NCBI RefSeq assembly: GCF_002835935.1
Contig: NZ_PJCF01000003.1
Location: 186,001-250,000, forward strand
Reading direction: 5' to 3'
Source: Paraglaciecola sp. MB-3u-78
Lineage (GTDB): Bacteria > Pseudomonadota > Gammaproteobacteria > Enterobacterales > Alteromonadaceae
DNA length: 64,000 nt
A model generated the notes under the pieces. That model was not told the DNA's origin, searched no databases, and saw only the letters and a program-made list of their open reading frames with translations. Every line of letters starts with the position of its first letter. The stretch's first letter is position 1. Shown here in pieces: positions 1 through 9,475 of the stretch. The position numbers were made by a program, and so were the translations under genes.

Positions 1-401
1 ATTTTTACAACATATTCACCATTTGCCACGCAGTATTCTGCATAGGATCCATCTACCGAATAACCGGAATTTTGTTGCTCCAGGCACAGTGTTTCTTTAC
101 CCTCCAGACAGTAATCACACTGACCACAAGCTGAATATAACCAGGGTATACCGACTCTATCACCCAACTCTAAATGGTGAATTTCGGCGCCTATTTTAAC
201 GATTTCTCCTACCCCTTCGTGCCCTGGTACTAAGGGAAGTTTAGGTTTAACCGGCCAATCACCATGACAAGCGTGCAGGTCGGTATGACATACACCACAG
301 GCATGTATTTTTACTAAAACATCTTTTGCGCCAACGTCTGGGATTGGGACATCTTTGATTTCTAGCTTTTCTTTGAACTGCTTAACGATAGCTGCTTTCA
401 T
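1..401 (-). CDS. Zinc-dependent alcohol dehydrogenase, N-terminal part (cut by window edge)
   Basis: This is the first 130 or so residues of a medium-chain alcohol dehydrogenase; the rest lies outside the window. Visible zinc ligands are the catalytic Cys in CGVCHTD, the GHE motif, and the structural-zinc cysteines in CGQCDYC followed by LC. These match the AdhP/AdhA type that interconverts primary alcohols and aldehydes with NAD. The start chosen gives MKAAIVKQ, with GAGGT nine bases upstream; an in-frame ATG at 410 is too close to that site. A perfect FNR-type box lies about 125 bases upstream, so induction under low oxygen is plausible (inference). The neighbours are universal stress proteins on the same strand. 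Confidence 0.93.
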   Translation of the reverse strand, partial: MKAAIVKQFKEKLEIKDVPIPDVGAKDVLVKIHACGVCHTDLHACHGDWPVKPKLPLVPGHEGVGEIVKIGAEIHHLELGDRVGIPWLYSACGQCDYCLEGKETLCLEQQNSGYSVDGSYAEYCVANGEYVVK

Positions 402-528
402 ATTAGACATTACCTCAATTGAATAGCACCAGCAGAGCAACCACTCGCCCCTTTGCCAACGCAGTTTTCTAGAGCCGTGATTACCTTGTCAGATGTGCTA
501 ATTAAATACTTATATTACCCTTAATATA

Positions 529-542
529 TTGATGCAAATCAA
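529..542. promoter_or_regulatory. FNR/Anr-type box
   Basis: TTGAT-GCAA-ATCAA matches the FNR consensus TTGAT-N4-ATCAA with no mismatch. It lies in the 300-base gap between the alcohol dehydrogenase and the first universal stress gene, both read leftward. Its position suits control of the dehydrogenase. The promoter itself was not resolved. Confidence 0.7.
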
Positions 543-702
543 AATTTAAGGCTAATTCGTGACCAACATTATTGAGATAATTAATTGCGAGGTTTCACCA
601 CGTCATTGGCGAGAAACGCCAAAGTGAGCACGATCACTAGTAATATGCGTGGTATAAATATCGAATTCGGCTAGTAGAAAAATACCTTTCCTATTCCATG
701 GT

Positions 703-1659
703 TCATGACTGTTTTACAGGCACAACCACTGGCGAAATAAAGCCTTCAGGTTTAAATGCAAGTACTGAGCATGATACTTCATTGAGTACTTTCTCAGCAG
801 TATTGCCAACAATAAAACCTTCGATACCAGTGCGGCAAACTGTCCCCATAATAAGTAAATCAATTTTTTCTTTCGCAACTAATTGTATAATTTCTTCTGC
901 TGGATAATCTGAACGTGGAAAATGTGTATTTACTTTGGTTGTTCCCCAGTCTTCTTGTGCTACAACGTCTCTTAGCCTCTGCATGTTTTCTTTTAATGTT
1001 TCTCTTCTAAGCTCTCTAATTGTTTCTTCAGATACTCCTGCTCTGGTTGCAAGATATCCTTCTCCGTATACCGACCAAACTTGTACAAAATTAATAGATT
1101 TATTACCAAGTTCAATAGTCGCTCTTGTTGCTTGGACCAGTGTTTGATTCAAATTGGCATGGGGTTCATCAAGCTCTTTGGTATCAACTGGCGTTAATAC
1201 CCTTTTAAATACAGGTCCTGAATCCGGTTTTATCACCCATACAGGACAAGGGCATTTTCTTAGCAATTGCATTTGAGTACTGCCAAAAAACTTTTCTAAG
1301 ACACCACTTTGATTGTTATCAGTCATTATCATAATCAAGTCGTAATCTTGTTGTACTACTTGATTGATAATCTCAACAAAGGGAATTCCATCGGCTACCT
1401 TGCTATTTACATTAAGGTTATGACGGTTAAAAAAATCATTCGCTAAAGTTAATGCTTCTGAGGCTTCAGATCGTTTGGCATCAAATATTTCCTGAGCATA
1501 TTTTTTCTGCAGTGCCAATTTGATTACTGATGGAATAGGCTGTACCACAGCAGTCAATGAAATTTGTGAACCAAATTTTTTAGAGATGCCTAATGCACAT
1601 TCCAGCATATTTTCGTTGGCTATATTAGGCTCGATAAATAACAGAATATTTTTGAACAT
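703..1659 (-). CDS. Universal stress protein, tandem UspA domains (UspE-like)
   Basis: The 318-residue cytoplasmic protein carries two Usp folds, about residues 1-147 and 155-305, matching the length and layout of UspE. The second domain ends with the nucleotide-binding pattern GTVCRTG...GNTAEKVL typical of ATP-binding Usp proteins. The first domain has the degenerate form FGSTQMQLLRKCPCPVWVIK. A strong site (GGAGGT) precedes the ATG. A second tandem Usp gene lies 110 bases upstream on the same strand, and the FNR box and alcohol dehydrogenase lie downstream. Usp genes are often induced by stasis or low oxygen; that role here is inference. Confidence 0.9.
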   Translation of the reverse strand: MFKNILLFIEPNIANENMLECALGISKKFGSQISLTAVVQPIPSVIKLALQKKYAQEIFDAKRSEASEALTLANDFFNRHNLNVNSKVADGIPFVEIINQVVQQDYDLIMIMTDNNQSGVLEKFFGSTQMQLLRKCPCPVWVIKPDSGPVFKRVLTPVDTKELDEPHANLNQTLVQATRATIELGNKSINFVQVWSVYGEGYLATRAGVSEETIRELRRETLKENMQRLRDVVAQEDWGTTKVNTHFPRSDYPAEEIIQLVAKEKIDLLIMGTVCRTGIEGFIVGNTAEKVLNEVSCSVLAFKPEGFISPVVVPVKQS

Positions 1660-1768
1660 TTCTAGCGACCTCCATTTAAGAGTAAAAGTGCGAAACAGAT
1701 TAATGTTTTATTTGGTTTAATTATGGGGCCCACCTAAAGTGTTGAATATTCGATAGTCGACAAATTTA

Positions 1769-2584
1769 TTAAGTTTTAACCACTATAGTGTCAACTCTGA
1801 GTTGCTCAAGAATTTTTTCTGCAGTGTTTCCAATTATTAACCCCTTAATACCGGTTCTTCCAACGTTACCCATTATCACCATATTTGCCTTTAATTTTTT
1901 CGCCATTAGCGGAATTTCTTTAGACGGAACCCCAATAGACACATGAGTGGAAACATCGATATCTTTGTCTTTGGCCTTAATCATATCTTCCAATTTGGTT
2001 GTAATGATTTTGCCTTTGGTGCCCATTAAATCAGTCGAAACAGCAATTTCTAGCTCATCTCGAATTCTCGATATTTCAAGTACACTCATTAGGGTTAACT
2101 TTGCTGGAGTACGACTTAGTAAATCCATAGCGACATCAAGTACTTTGGTATTAAGTAACTTTTGTGCTGGGCTTTCGTCAACCATGTCGAGGGTGGCAAT
2201 AATTTTCATTTTGGAATGCCAACTGTTATCGCTGCATAACAAAACCGTTGTTTGACCTGCACTTTTTAAAACGGCCTTAGCTAAGGTATATTCTTGTTTA
2301 TCCCTGCCAACATTTGGTCTGTGAACTACTACCATGTCGGGATTTGTTTGCTTAACAATTTGCGATATCGTTTCAGATACCGATTGTGACTCTTTGCCCG
2401 AATTCATAATCATTTCGGCTTTGCAGTGTTTATTGCTGAATTGGTTAAGTGTGCTCCGAATACTTTCGGCGTCACCTTGGCCCAAAAGCACAACTTGGAG
2501 CTTTTCAGGTGAAAACATCATTGACTTTTCCAGCATTAATTTAGCACTGACTACACTTTCAATAACAACCAATATATTTTTCAT
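1769..2584 (-). CDS. Universal stress protein, tandem Usp domains
   Basis: This 271-residue protein has two Usp-like halves, about 1-125 and 130-271. The C-terminal half ends with the nucleotide-binding motif GNVGRTG...GNTAEKIL. The N-terminal half lacks a clear glycine motif and is shorter than usual. It is the upstream partner of the 703-1659 Usp gene. A weak FNR-like half site (TTGAT at 2636-2640) lies upstream, but its second half has two mismatches. The function is inferred from the family only. Confidence 0.87.
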   Translation of the reverse strand: MKNILVVIESVVSAKLMLEKSMMFSPEKLQVVLLGQGDAESIRSTLNQFSNKHCKAEMIMNSGKESQSVSETISQIVKQTNPDMVVVHRPNVGRDKQEYTLAKAVLKSAGQTTVLLCSDNSWHSKMKIIATLDMVDESPAQKLLNTKVLDVAMDLLSRTPAKLTLMSVLEISRIRDELEIAVSTDLMGTKGKIITTKLEDMIKAKDKDIDVSTHVSIGVPSKEIPLMAKKLKANMVIMGNVGRTGIKGLIIGNTAEKILEQLRVDTIVVKT

Positions 2585-2868
2585 ACAAACCTCAAGGACA
2601 GAAATAAAGTAATTTCAACTGCAAAATTAAAGTAATTGATTTAACTTAATTGGAGCATAATTTAGTTTTCTCTGCACAAATTTTCAAGTTCCAAAATAAA
2701 TATGACTTGTAGATTACAGACAATAATAGTCAGCCAGTCTGATTTAGCTAATGCTAGCCAGTCCTAATACCTGTTGAGACTGGGGTAGATAGTTGTAGAT
2801 TACTTGCAAAAAAAAAGTTAAAAAAGCTGACCAGATTGGGGCTTTATTACAATGGTTGTCTAGATTAG

Positions 2869-2994
2869 CCTCTGGTGGTACCCGATGAGTTTGGTATACG
2901 TTTGGAAGACCATTTTTATATGACCGACAATGGAGCACGCTGGTTTACTGAGCCAAGTGACAGTATTGATAATCCGTTTGGTTTACATCATTAA
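2869..2994 (+). pseudogene. Remnant of an M24 metallopeptidase C-terminus
   Basis: A short open stretch reads GIRLEDHFYMTDNGARWFTE and continues for about 14 residues to a stop at 2992-2994. This resembles the last residues of M24 (Xaa-Pro aminopeptidase/prolidase-like) proteins, which end with a [VI]RLED...VT..G..W motif. A TAG lies in frame at 2866-2868 and nothing upstream continues the gene, so it is a deletion remnant. The rest of 2585-3039 shows no gene I can support. Confidence 0.5.
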
Positions 2995-3039
2995 CACAAC
3001 ACCGCAGCCATTCAGACTTCGTTTTGATGGTTGCTTTTT

Positions 3040-4752
3040 TTAATGGTGATGGTCTTGGTTTCTTTTTAGATTTTTACCAAGTTGCTTAATCACATTGTAA
3101 TCATCAGTGACTTCGACCATATTAACCTTGCCCTGATACACCTGATAATCAAGCAACATTTTTTGGAAGCGTTTGGGTTGTGTGGTGGCTAAATCATAAC
3201 GCTCCACAGGATCGGTTTTAATGTTAAACAAACGCCATTGTTTATCGCCAAATGGAGGAAAATTACGTACTAATTTGTGATCCCCTTTAAACAAGGCTGC
3301 GCTTCCAGCAAGTTCATAAGCAACCACATCTTGGTCAGTATAGACGGTCTCGTTTGCGCCTGTTAACACCCCAACTTGGCTGCGCCCCACAATCGGTACT
3401 TTGTTTTTATCTACCGCGTTGGTTAAACCCGCTAAATCCAAAATTGTTGGCACAATATCCGTGATGTAACTAAAACTATGGGTGACCACATCTTGTTGTA
3501 ATTGTTTTGGGTAATGTACGATTAATGGCGAGCGCATCCCGCCTTCGGATGCTGAACCTTTGTACCAACTTAAGGGGGTCATCGACACATTTTCCCAACT
3601 TGGACCATAGTTGGTATAACTGCCTTTTTCACCAAGGGTTTCGATATCAGTCGTAAAATTATTCTGAATGTAATCAGGAAATATTTTTTCTATTTCATTG
3701 TTATCCGCCCCGTTATCGCTCATGAACATGATAACGGTATTATCAAATAAATCCGCTTGTTTGAGATAGGATAACAACCGCTCGATATTATAATCCATAC
3801 GTTTGATCATGGCAGCATATACGGCCATTTGTTTGGTGCGATACGCTTGGTCTTCTTTGGACAATTCGCTCCACTTTTCAACAGTCGGTAACTGTAACGC
3901 TTCTAATCCTGGCGGCATCAAACCAAGTTGCACTAAACGGGCGTAGCGTTTGGATTTAATAACATCCCAGCCATCTTGGTAATTAGCGAGGTATTTTTCA
4001 GTTAATGCTTTTGGCGCTTGATGGGGGTAATGCACGGCTGTAAAAGCCAAATATGCAAAAAATGGTTTGTTGGGATCACGTTGTTGTAAATAGCCCATGA
4101 TATTATCGGTGTAATAATCCGAAGAGTAAAAATCTTCCGGTAAATTTATTTCATTGGCGTTATCAAAATAATGCACGGTTTTGTTATGAGGTAAATAGGG
4201 TTTTTTCTCCCAGTTATCGGCGCCGGTTTCCATTAACGAAATGGATTGATCAAAACCTCGGTTAACCGGTAAATTATCCGTCTGCATGCCCAAATGCCAC
4301 TTTCCGGATAGATAAGTACTGTAGCCATTGCGCTGCAGAATACTCGAAACTGTTTCTACACTATTGTTGAGTACTCCCTCATAACCTGGTTGCCCAAATT
4401 GATTATCATCCATGATGATCCCCATGTTGCCTAGGCCATTGAGATGATTATCTACCCCCGTTAGCAGCATGCTCCTAGTAGGTGAGCAGGTAGCTGCCAC
4501 ATGAAAATTTGAAAATTTAACGCCGCCTTGTGCCAGCGAATCGATTCCTGGGGTATCGATCTCACTACCAAAGCTGCTGATATCGGAATACCCCAAATCA
4601 TCAGCTAAAATAATTAAAAAATTCGGCGCTGTAGAAACGGCTTTAGAGTCGTTGCTTGGGCTAAGTAAGTTAGCTGCAGGCACAATCTGAATGTTAAGGA
4701 AGAGCGACGTGATAACCAAGGCAGGTGTAAACCATTTTAGTTGGAGCATCAT
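3040..4752 (-). CDS. Arylsulfatase (S1 family sulfatase), exported
   Basis: The 570-residue protein begins with a signal peptide (hydrophobic stretch through residue 27, ending VPAAN). The metal-binding start ILADDLGYSD and the formylglycine motif CSPTRSMLLTG (near residue 87) are intact; the cysteine would be oxidised to formylglycine by a maturase encoded elsewhere. SDNGADNNE and the GKWHLG motif are also typical of S1 sulfatases. It hydrolyses sulfate esters in the periplasm; in marine bacteria the substrates are often algal polysaccharides, but the substrate here is unknown. The divergent LysR gene is its likely regulator. Confidence 0.93.
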   Translation of the reverse strand: MMLQLKWFTPALVITSLFLNIQIVPAANLLSPSNDSKAVSTAPNFLIILADDLGYSDISSFGSEIDTPGIDSLAQGGVKFSNFHVAATCSPTRSMLLTGVDNHLNGLGNMGIIMDDNQFGQPGYEGVLNNSVETVSSILQRNGYSTYLSGKWHLGMQTDNLPVNRGFDQSISLMETGADNWEKKPYLPHNKTVHYFDNANEINLPEDFYSSDYYTDNIMGYLQQRDPNKPFFAYLAFTAVHYPHQAPKALTEKYLANYQDGWDVIKSKRYARLVQLGLMPPGLEALQLPTVEKWSELSKEDQAYRTKQMAVYAAMIKRMDYNIERLLSYLKQADLFDNTVIMFMSDNGADNNEIEKIFPDYIQNNFTTDIETLGEKGSYTNYGPSWENVSMTPLSWYKGSASEGGMRSPLIVHYPKQLQQDVVTHSFSYITDIVPTILDLAGLTNAVDKNKVPIVGRSQVGVLTGANETVYTDQDVVAYELAGSAALFKGDHKLVRNFPPFGDKQWRLFNIKTDPVERYDLATTQPKRFQKMLLDYQVYQGKVNMVEVTDDYNVIKQLGKNLKRNQDHHH

Positions 4753-4802
4753 TTAAACCGAAGCGTTATTGTCAAAGTGAAAACAATGTAACTTGAATGG
4801 CC

Positions 4803-4829
4803 ATTCCATTTTAGAATATAATCATTCCA
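4803..4829. promoter_or_regulatory. Candidate LysR operator between sulfatase and LysR gene
   Basis: In the 114-base divergent intergenic region, ATTC-N7-GAAT (4803-4817) forms a dyad of the T-N11-A kind used by LysR regulators. The heptamer CATTCCA recurs 21 bases later (4802-4808 and 4823-4829), two helical turns away. This arrangement suits a LysR tetramer controlling the sulfatase and itself. Confidence 0.45.
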
Positions 4830-4866
4830 AAATATAATAAAGCTGCAATCTAGCTAAAGAGAAACA

Positions 4867-5787
4867 ATGAACATAAAACTGCTCGAACATTTTGTCAGTG
4901 TCTTTGAGCATCGTAATCTGACTAAAGCTGCCGGTGCAATTGGGGTCTCCCAGTCGAATATTAGTAAAAGTATTCAAAAGCTTGAGTCACAGTTGGCTGT
5001 TTTACTCTTTGACCGCCATACCCGTGATGTTGCGCCGACCCCTGCCGGCAAAGCGTTGTATCGAGATGCGCTAGATTGTATTTCAGCCATGGAAACATTA
5101 GTGTCACATGCGCGCTTTTTTAGTCATGGTGAAAAAGGCATTATCAATATTGGTTGTGGGCCGTTAATCCATGAATTGATCCTAAAACCGTTAATTCATC
5201 AGATTATTAGCCGTGACGTGGATATCCAAATTCATGCGAGCACGGGGCGTTTTGAGGATCTTAAACATGGTTTGGATAATCATTCATATGATTGCTTGTT
5301 ATATGATGTGGGCGAACTACACACGCTGCATGATCCCGAGACTTATGAAGTTATCCCGTTGCTACAAGCTCCCGTTTATGTGGTTGCCAATCACGATCAT
5401 CCCATCCATCAGCAAACCCCAGTGCTGGATTATTTGTTTCAACATAAATGGGTGTTACCACCTATCCCCCAACGTTATATCCGGCATTTACCTCCACAAT
5501 TTCAAGCGTTTTTATTACATTCCAATAAACCCGATTTCGAAGTGACCGACTTGCCACAAGCATTAGAATTGGCTGAACAAAATGGTCTGATTACTATTGC
5601 TGCGGGTGATTTACATCGGGATGAATGGCAACAACGTTCTCTCACAGCTATTGAGTTACCGTTTACCATTAGCAGTGATATTGGCCTGTGGCGCATGCGT
5701 TCACGGCAATTAACGCCAAGCTTAGTGGAAATGATTAAAATGTTAAAAACACTCAAAAGTAGTAAAAAGCCGAATAAAAGGAGTTAA
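4867..5787 (+). CDS. LysR-family transcriptional regulator
   Basis: The 306-residue protein has the standard winged-helix DNA-binding domain at its N-terminus (FVSVFEHRNLTKAAGAIGVS then SQSNISKSIQKLE) followed by a periplasmic-binding-like effector domain, and has the usual family length. It is transcribed away from the arylsulfatase at 3040-4752, the classical arrangement for a LysR gene and its target. The ligand is unknown. Confidence 0.92.
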   Translation: MNIKLLEHFVSVFEHRNLTKAAGAIGVSQSNISKSIQKLESQLAVLLFDRHTRDVAPTPAGKALYRDALDCISAMETLVSHARFFSHGEKGIINIGCGPLIHELILKPLIHQIISRDVDIQIHASTGRFEDLKHGLDNHSYDCLLYDVGELHTLHDPETYEVIPLLQAPVYVVANHDHPIHQQTPVLDYLFQHKWVLPPIPQRYIRHLPPQFQAFLLHSNKPDFEVTDLPQALELAEQNGLITIAAGDLHRDEWQQRSLTAIELPFTISSDIGLWRMRSRQLTPSLVEMIKMLKTLKSSKKPNKRS

Positions 5788-5933
5788 TGAAATACGTTTG
5801 TTTGCTGGAGCTTTTAAAGTTTTTTGATGATTTAAACGTTACAGCCCATCAACAATTACTGAGTAAAGGAAGTATAAAATTCCAAATATTACTATTTAGT
5901 ATTTTTTTATAAGATGTTGGAGTTGTGTGCTTT

Positions 5934-6938
5934 TTAATTGTTTTTTGACTGCTTTCGGTGCTGGCTTGGAGTTATATTTCTGCAGCGCTTAAAGCTGTGG
6001 CTAAAATTAGCCCCATCGCTAAAGCCAAGTCGCTCGGCAATTTCATCCAATTTCATTGGGTTTGATAATAGCTCTTCTGCTATGCCTATACGCACCCCAT
6101 CACGTACTTGTCGCCAACTGGTTTGCTCTTGTTGTAGTTGGCGATGTAATGTTCGAGTCGTTCGGGATAAATAATCGGCTATATCTTGCATAGACGAGGT
6201 TAAGCCGAGGTGCAGTAAAGTGTCTTTAACCTGCTTCTCTATGGGTTTCCAACTTTGTTTTTGCTGCAGCAACTGACTGCATTGTTGTTCACATATGTTA
6301 GCGGTTGCAGCATTCGCTTTTACCAAGGGGAGATCCATCTGCTTGGCTACCCAAGCAATGCCGTTATAATTTGCATCAAATTGAATTTCAGCCCCCAATA
6401 TTTGCTGCAGAGCATCTATCGAGAAGTCCGGTGGTTGAGGTGAAGTGAATTGTAAGTTTATAGGTAAATAGCCACTTTCAAACACCTCTCTTTGGATCAT
6501 AGCAGCGCCCATCATGTCCCTAGCTAAAATAAGTTTTCCTAATTCACCCGCAATATCACATGAAAACCTAAGAGATAAATTCTGATTAATCTCTATTAAC
6601 TCAATCTTTGAATAAACATAGGTTAAATCTAAAAAACGTAAACCTAATTCAATCGCTTTTCTAGGGGTGCTGCTCGCTAACAAGGCATAACCCATGATGC
6701 CATAACTTGTGAGGTGATAACGGCTGCCCAATTCCATTCCTACCTTAAATGGGCTGGTGGAATTCATCATTAAATTTTTAAGTACATGTAACTCTTGTTT
6801 GTCTTCAACCTGCTCGTCGTGAGCGGTTAGTTGAGAGCTCACCAGCCCCGAGCCTTGCAGTAAAATGTCCACGTCAATACCCAGCTCACCGCCATAGGCA
6901 ACAATGATTTGTACACTAGTAATGTTACGAATTGGCAT
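5934..6938 (-). CDS. AraC-family regulator (OruR/VirS type)
   Basis: The 334-residue protein has the N-terminal arabinose-binding-like domain of the PF12625 group (residues about 1-195) and a C-terminal double helix-turn-helix (about 230-330, with SMQDIADYLSRTTRTLHRQL and IAERLGFSDGANFSHSFKR). It is transcribed divergently from the monooxygenase operon at 7122, with a 183-base AT-rich gap between them. The same arrangement is known for VirS and the mymA operon of Mycobacterium tuberculosis. I infer that it controls the operon at 7122-10516. Confidence 0.9.
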   Translation of the reverse strand: MPIRNITSVQIIVAYGGELGIDVDILLQGSGLVSSQLTAHDEQVEDKQELHVLKNLMMNSTSPFKVGMELGSRYHLTSYGIMGYALLASSTPRKAIELGLRFLDLTYVYSKIELIEINQNLSLRFSCDIAGELGKLILARDMMGAAMIQREVFESGYLPINLQFTSPQPPDFSIDALQQILGAEIQFDANYNGIAWVAKQMDLPLVKANAATANICEQQCSQLLQQKQSWKPIEKQVKDTLLHLGLTSSMQDIADYLSRTTRTLHRQLQQEQTSWRQVRDGVRIGIAEELLSNPMKLDEIAERLGFSDGANFSHSFKRCRNITPSQHRKQSKNN

Positions 6939-7121
6939 AATGTATGGTGTATATGTCTTAAAATAACAAATATAAGTCTATTTAGAGCGTAGATCAATGA
7001 TGAATAATTTTCTATTCTAGATATGTATACAGTATGTTAATTCTTTTTGAGTTGTGAAACACAGCATAATCACAGTCAAAGTAGCAATATCGAACCGCGA
7101 TAATAATATTTAAGGTGCCTC

Positions 7122-8588
7122 ATGAGCCAAGTAAAACGTAACCCGTCAGTTGTCATCATTGGCGCAGGCATGACGGGTATGCTAATGGTCATTAAACTGC
7201 GTAAAGCGGGTATTACCGACATTGTCGTTCTAGAGAAAAAGGATTCAGTGGGTGGCACATGGCGAGAAAACACCTATCCTGGGGCCGCCTGCGATGTGCC
7301 AGCTCACATGTATACCTATTCATTTGAACCTAACCCAAACTGGAGCCGTTTTTTTGCCCGTGGACCAGAAATAAAAGACTACTTTGAAAACGTGGCTGAT
7401 AAATATGATGTGAAACGCGACATCCGATTTAATGAGGAGGTTACCGATGCGCAATATGATAGCGGGAAATGGACAGTTAAAACCAGTAAAGAGCAAACTT
7501 ATATAGCGGATTTTATTGTCTGTGCGACGGGTATATTGCATCACCCTAAGTTTCCAGATATTCCAGGTATTGATGACTTCAAAGGTGCTATGTTTCATAC
7601 CGCACAGTGGGATCATGACGTAAAAATATCTGACTCAACCCGTGTGGGTGTGATTGGTACTGGTTCAACTGCCGCACAAACCATCCCCGAACTGATTAAT
7701 ACAGGTGCTAAGGTGTCTGTTTTTCAACGCACCCCACAATGGTTAATGCACTTACCCGATTTTACGTTTTCTAAAACCATGAGAAAATTGATGACCCGTT
7801 TTCCTTTGCTCACAAAAATGCATCGTAATCTGGGAAAAGCTTTTTTAGAGCACTTTTTTACCAAAGCAGTTACAGGTCACTTTATACAAAAACATGTATT
7901 AAATTTTTTATGCAAAGCCAACTTAAGATTAAGTATAAAAGACAAGACATTGCGTGAAAAATTACAACCAAACTATCAAGTAGGTTGTAAGCGGGTCATC
8001 ATTAATACCACCTTTTATAAAGCTATTCAAAAGCCTAACGCGGAGTTAGTCACTGATGGCATTGAGCGTGTTACCGAAACTGGGATTATCACCAAAGACG
8101 GTAAACATCATGACTTAGACGTTCTGGTATTATCGACTGGGTTTAATGCCTTTAATTTTATGCGTCCCATGAACCTAATCGGGCGCAATAATTTGCATAT
8201 TGATAAAGCTTGGGAACATAAAATTAAAGCCTATCGTTCAATGATGCTAAACGGTTACCCTAACTTCTTTTTAATGTTGGGGCCAAATACGCCTATTGGT
8301 AACTTTTCTGTTATCGCCATGAGCGAAGTGCAAGCTGATTACCTTATAAAAATGATTGATAAATGGCGTCACCATGAATTTGATGAATTTGAAGCTAAGC
8401 AAGAGGCCATTGACGAATTCACTGCCTATATAAAAGAAGGTTTGAAAGGCACAAGTTGGGTGGGTGGATGTCAAAGCTGGTATTTAGATGCCGACGGCGA
8501 CCCCATTTTATGGCCATATACATGGAAACGATGGGTTGATGAAATGCACGAACCGCAGATGGAACATATTCAGACACGGTCATTTTGA
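7122..8588 (+). CDS. FAD/NADPH-dependent Baeyer-Villiger-type monooxygenase
   Basis: The 488-residue flavoprotein has an N-terminal FAD-binding motif GAGMTG (near residue 14), the Baeyer-Villiger fingerprint FKGAMFHTAQWDHD (about residues 155-168) and an NADPH-binding motif GTGSTA (about 178-183). Such enzymes insert one oxygen next to a ketone carbonyl, giving an ester or lactone. The substrate cannot be read from sequence. It is the first gene of an operon with a short-chain dehydrogenase and an esterase, consistent with alcohol to ketone, ketone to ester, and ester hydrolysis. Confidence 0.92.
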   Translation: MSQVKRNPSVVIIGAGMTGMLMVIKLRKAGITDIVVLEKKDSVGGTWRENTYPGAACDVPAHMYTYSFEPNPNWSRFFARGPEIKDYFENVADKYDVKRDIRFNEEVTDAQYDSGKWTVKTSKEQTYIADFIVCATGILHHPKFPDIPGIDDFKGAMFHTAQWDHDVKISDSTRVGVIGTGSTAAQTIPELINTGAKVSVFQRTPQWLMHLPDFTFSKTMRKLMTRFPLLTKMHRNLGKAFLEHFFTKAVTGHFIQKHVLNFLCKANLRLSIKDKTLREKLQPNYQVGCKRVIINTTFYKAIQKPNAELVTDGIERVTETGIITKDGKHHDLDVLVLSTGFNAFNFMRPMNLIGRNNLHIDKAWEHKIKAYRSMMLNGYPNFFLMLGPNTPIGNFSVIAMSEVQADYLIKMIDKWRHHEFDEFEAKQEAIDEFTAYIKEGLKGTSWVGGCQSWYLDADGDPILWPYTWKRWVDEMHEPQMEHIQTRSF

Positions 8589-8634
8589 TAGTTAATATGA
8601 GAGTTATTCATATAGCTAATTCGAGGCCTCTTAC

Positions 8635-9429
8635 ATGAATACAAACAGCATATTTATTACAGGTGCAGCTTCTGGTATCGGCTTAGCAGCGGCTCGGCAT
8701 TTTCATGAAATGGGTTATGTGGTTGCTATGGCCGACTTAAATTTTGCCCTCTTAGAAGACGTTACTGAACAATGGGATAAGACTCGAATTTCTTTATACC
8801 CATTGGATGTGAGTGATTTTTCACAAGCTCAGCAAGTTATGTCTGAATTCTGTAATGGGAATGATAATAGCTTATCGGTATTATTAAATAACGCTGGAAT
8901 TTTAGAAGTAGGCGCATTTGAAGATATAAATAACAACCAGCACCAGCGAGTTATCAGTGTCAATGTAATGGGGGTTATAAATTTATGCCAAGCAGCATGG
9001 CCGTATTTAAAAAATAATAGCAAAAATAGCGGCAAAGATAATAATAAAAGCACCATTGTGAATATGTCATCAGCTAGCAGTGATTATGGTGTGCCAGAAT
9101 TAGCCAGCTATTCGGCTAGTAAATTCGCAGTAAAAGCCCTAACGGAGGCGCTGGAACTAGAATGGCAAAAATATGGCATCCGCGTATGTGATGTTATGCC
9201 GCCATTTGTTGCTACTGATATGCTCAATTCACAGAAAAAGACTGCAAAAGTAATGCAACGATTAGGCACACATCTAACCGCTGAAGACGTAGTGGCTGTG
9301 ATTGATAAACAAGTAAGGCAGCCTAATACGCATAGAGCAGTCAGCGTATCTTATGGTTTACTTCATTTCCTGAGTACTGTTTCTCCCGCGTATATCAATC
9401 GTTTAGTGATGAAATTTTTGAGTCGATAA
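8635..9429 (+). CDS. Short-chain dehydrogenase/reductase (SDR)
   Basis: The 264-residue protein has the classical SDR cofactor motif TGAASGIG near the N-terminus, NNAG for the central sheet, a catalytic serine in MSSASS and the YSASK active-site Tyr/Lys motif. It probably interconverts an alcohol and a ketone or aldehyde with NAD(P). It starts 47 bases after the monooxygenase stop, so co-transcription is likely. In the operon it could supply the ketone substrate or process the product; the direction is inference. Confidence 0.92.
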   Translation: MNTNSIFITGAASGIGLAAARHFHEMGYVVAMADLNFALLEDVTEQWDKTRISLYPLDVSDFSQAQQVMSEFCNGNDNSLSVLLNNAGILEVGAFEDINNNQHQRVISVNVMGVINLCQAAWPYLKNNSKNSGKDNNKSTIVNMSSASSDYGVPELASYSASKFAVKALTEALELEWQKYGIRVCDVMPPFVATDMLNSQKKTAKVMQRLGTHLTAEDVVAVIDKQVRQPNTHRAVSVSYGLLHFLSTVSPAYINRLVMKFLSR

Positions 9430-9475
9430 AGAATTTTTTTGCCCTCCGAAAGAATCATAAAAAAGGTCATGCAGA

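Noticed and set aside
2636-2649. Second FNR box upstream of the Usp gene at 1769-2584
   Set aside because: The right half CTTAA has two mismatches to ATCAA.
2744-2938. 64-codon leftward open frame
   Set aside because: The opposite strand encodes the recognisable M24 peptidase remnant; the leftward frame has no family features or ribosome site.
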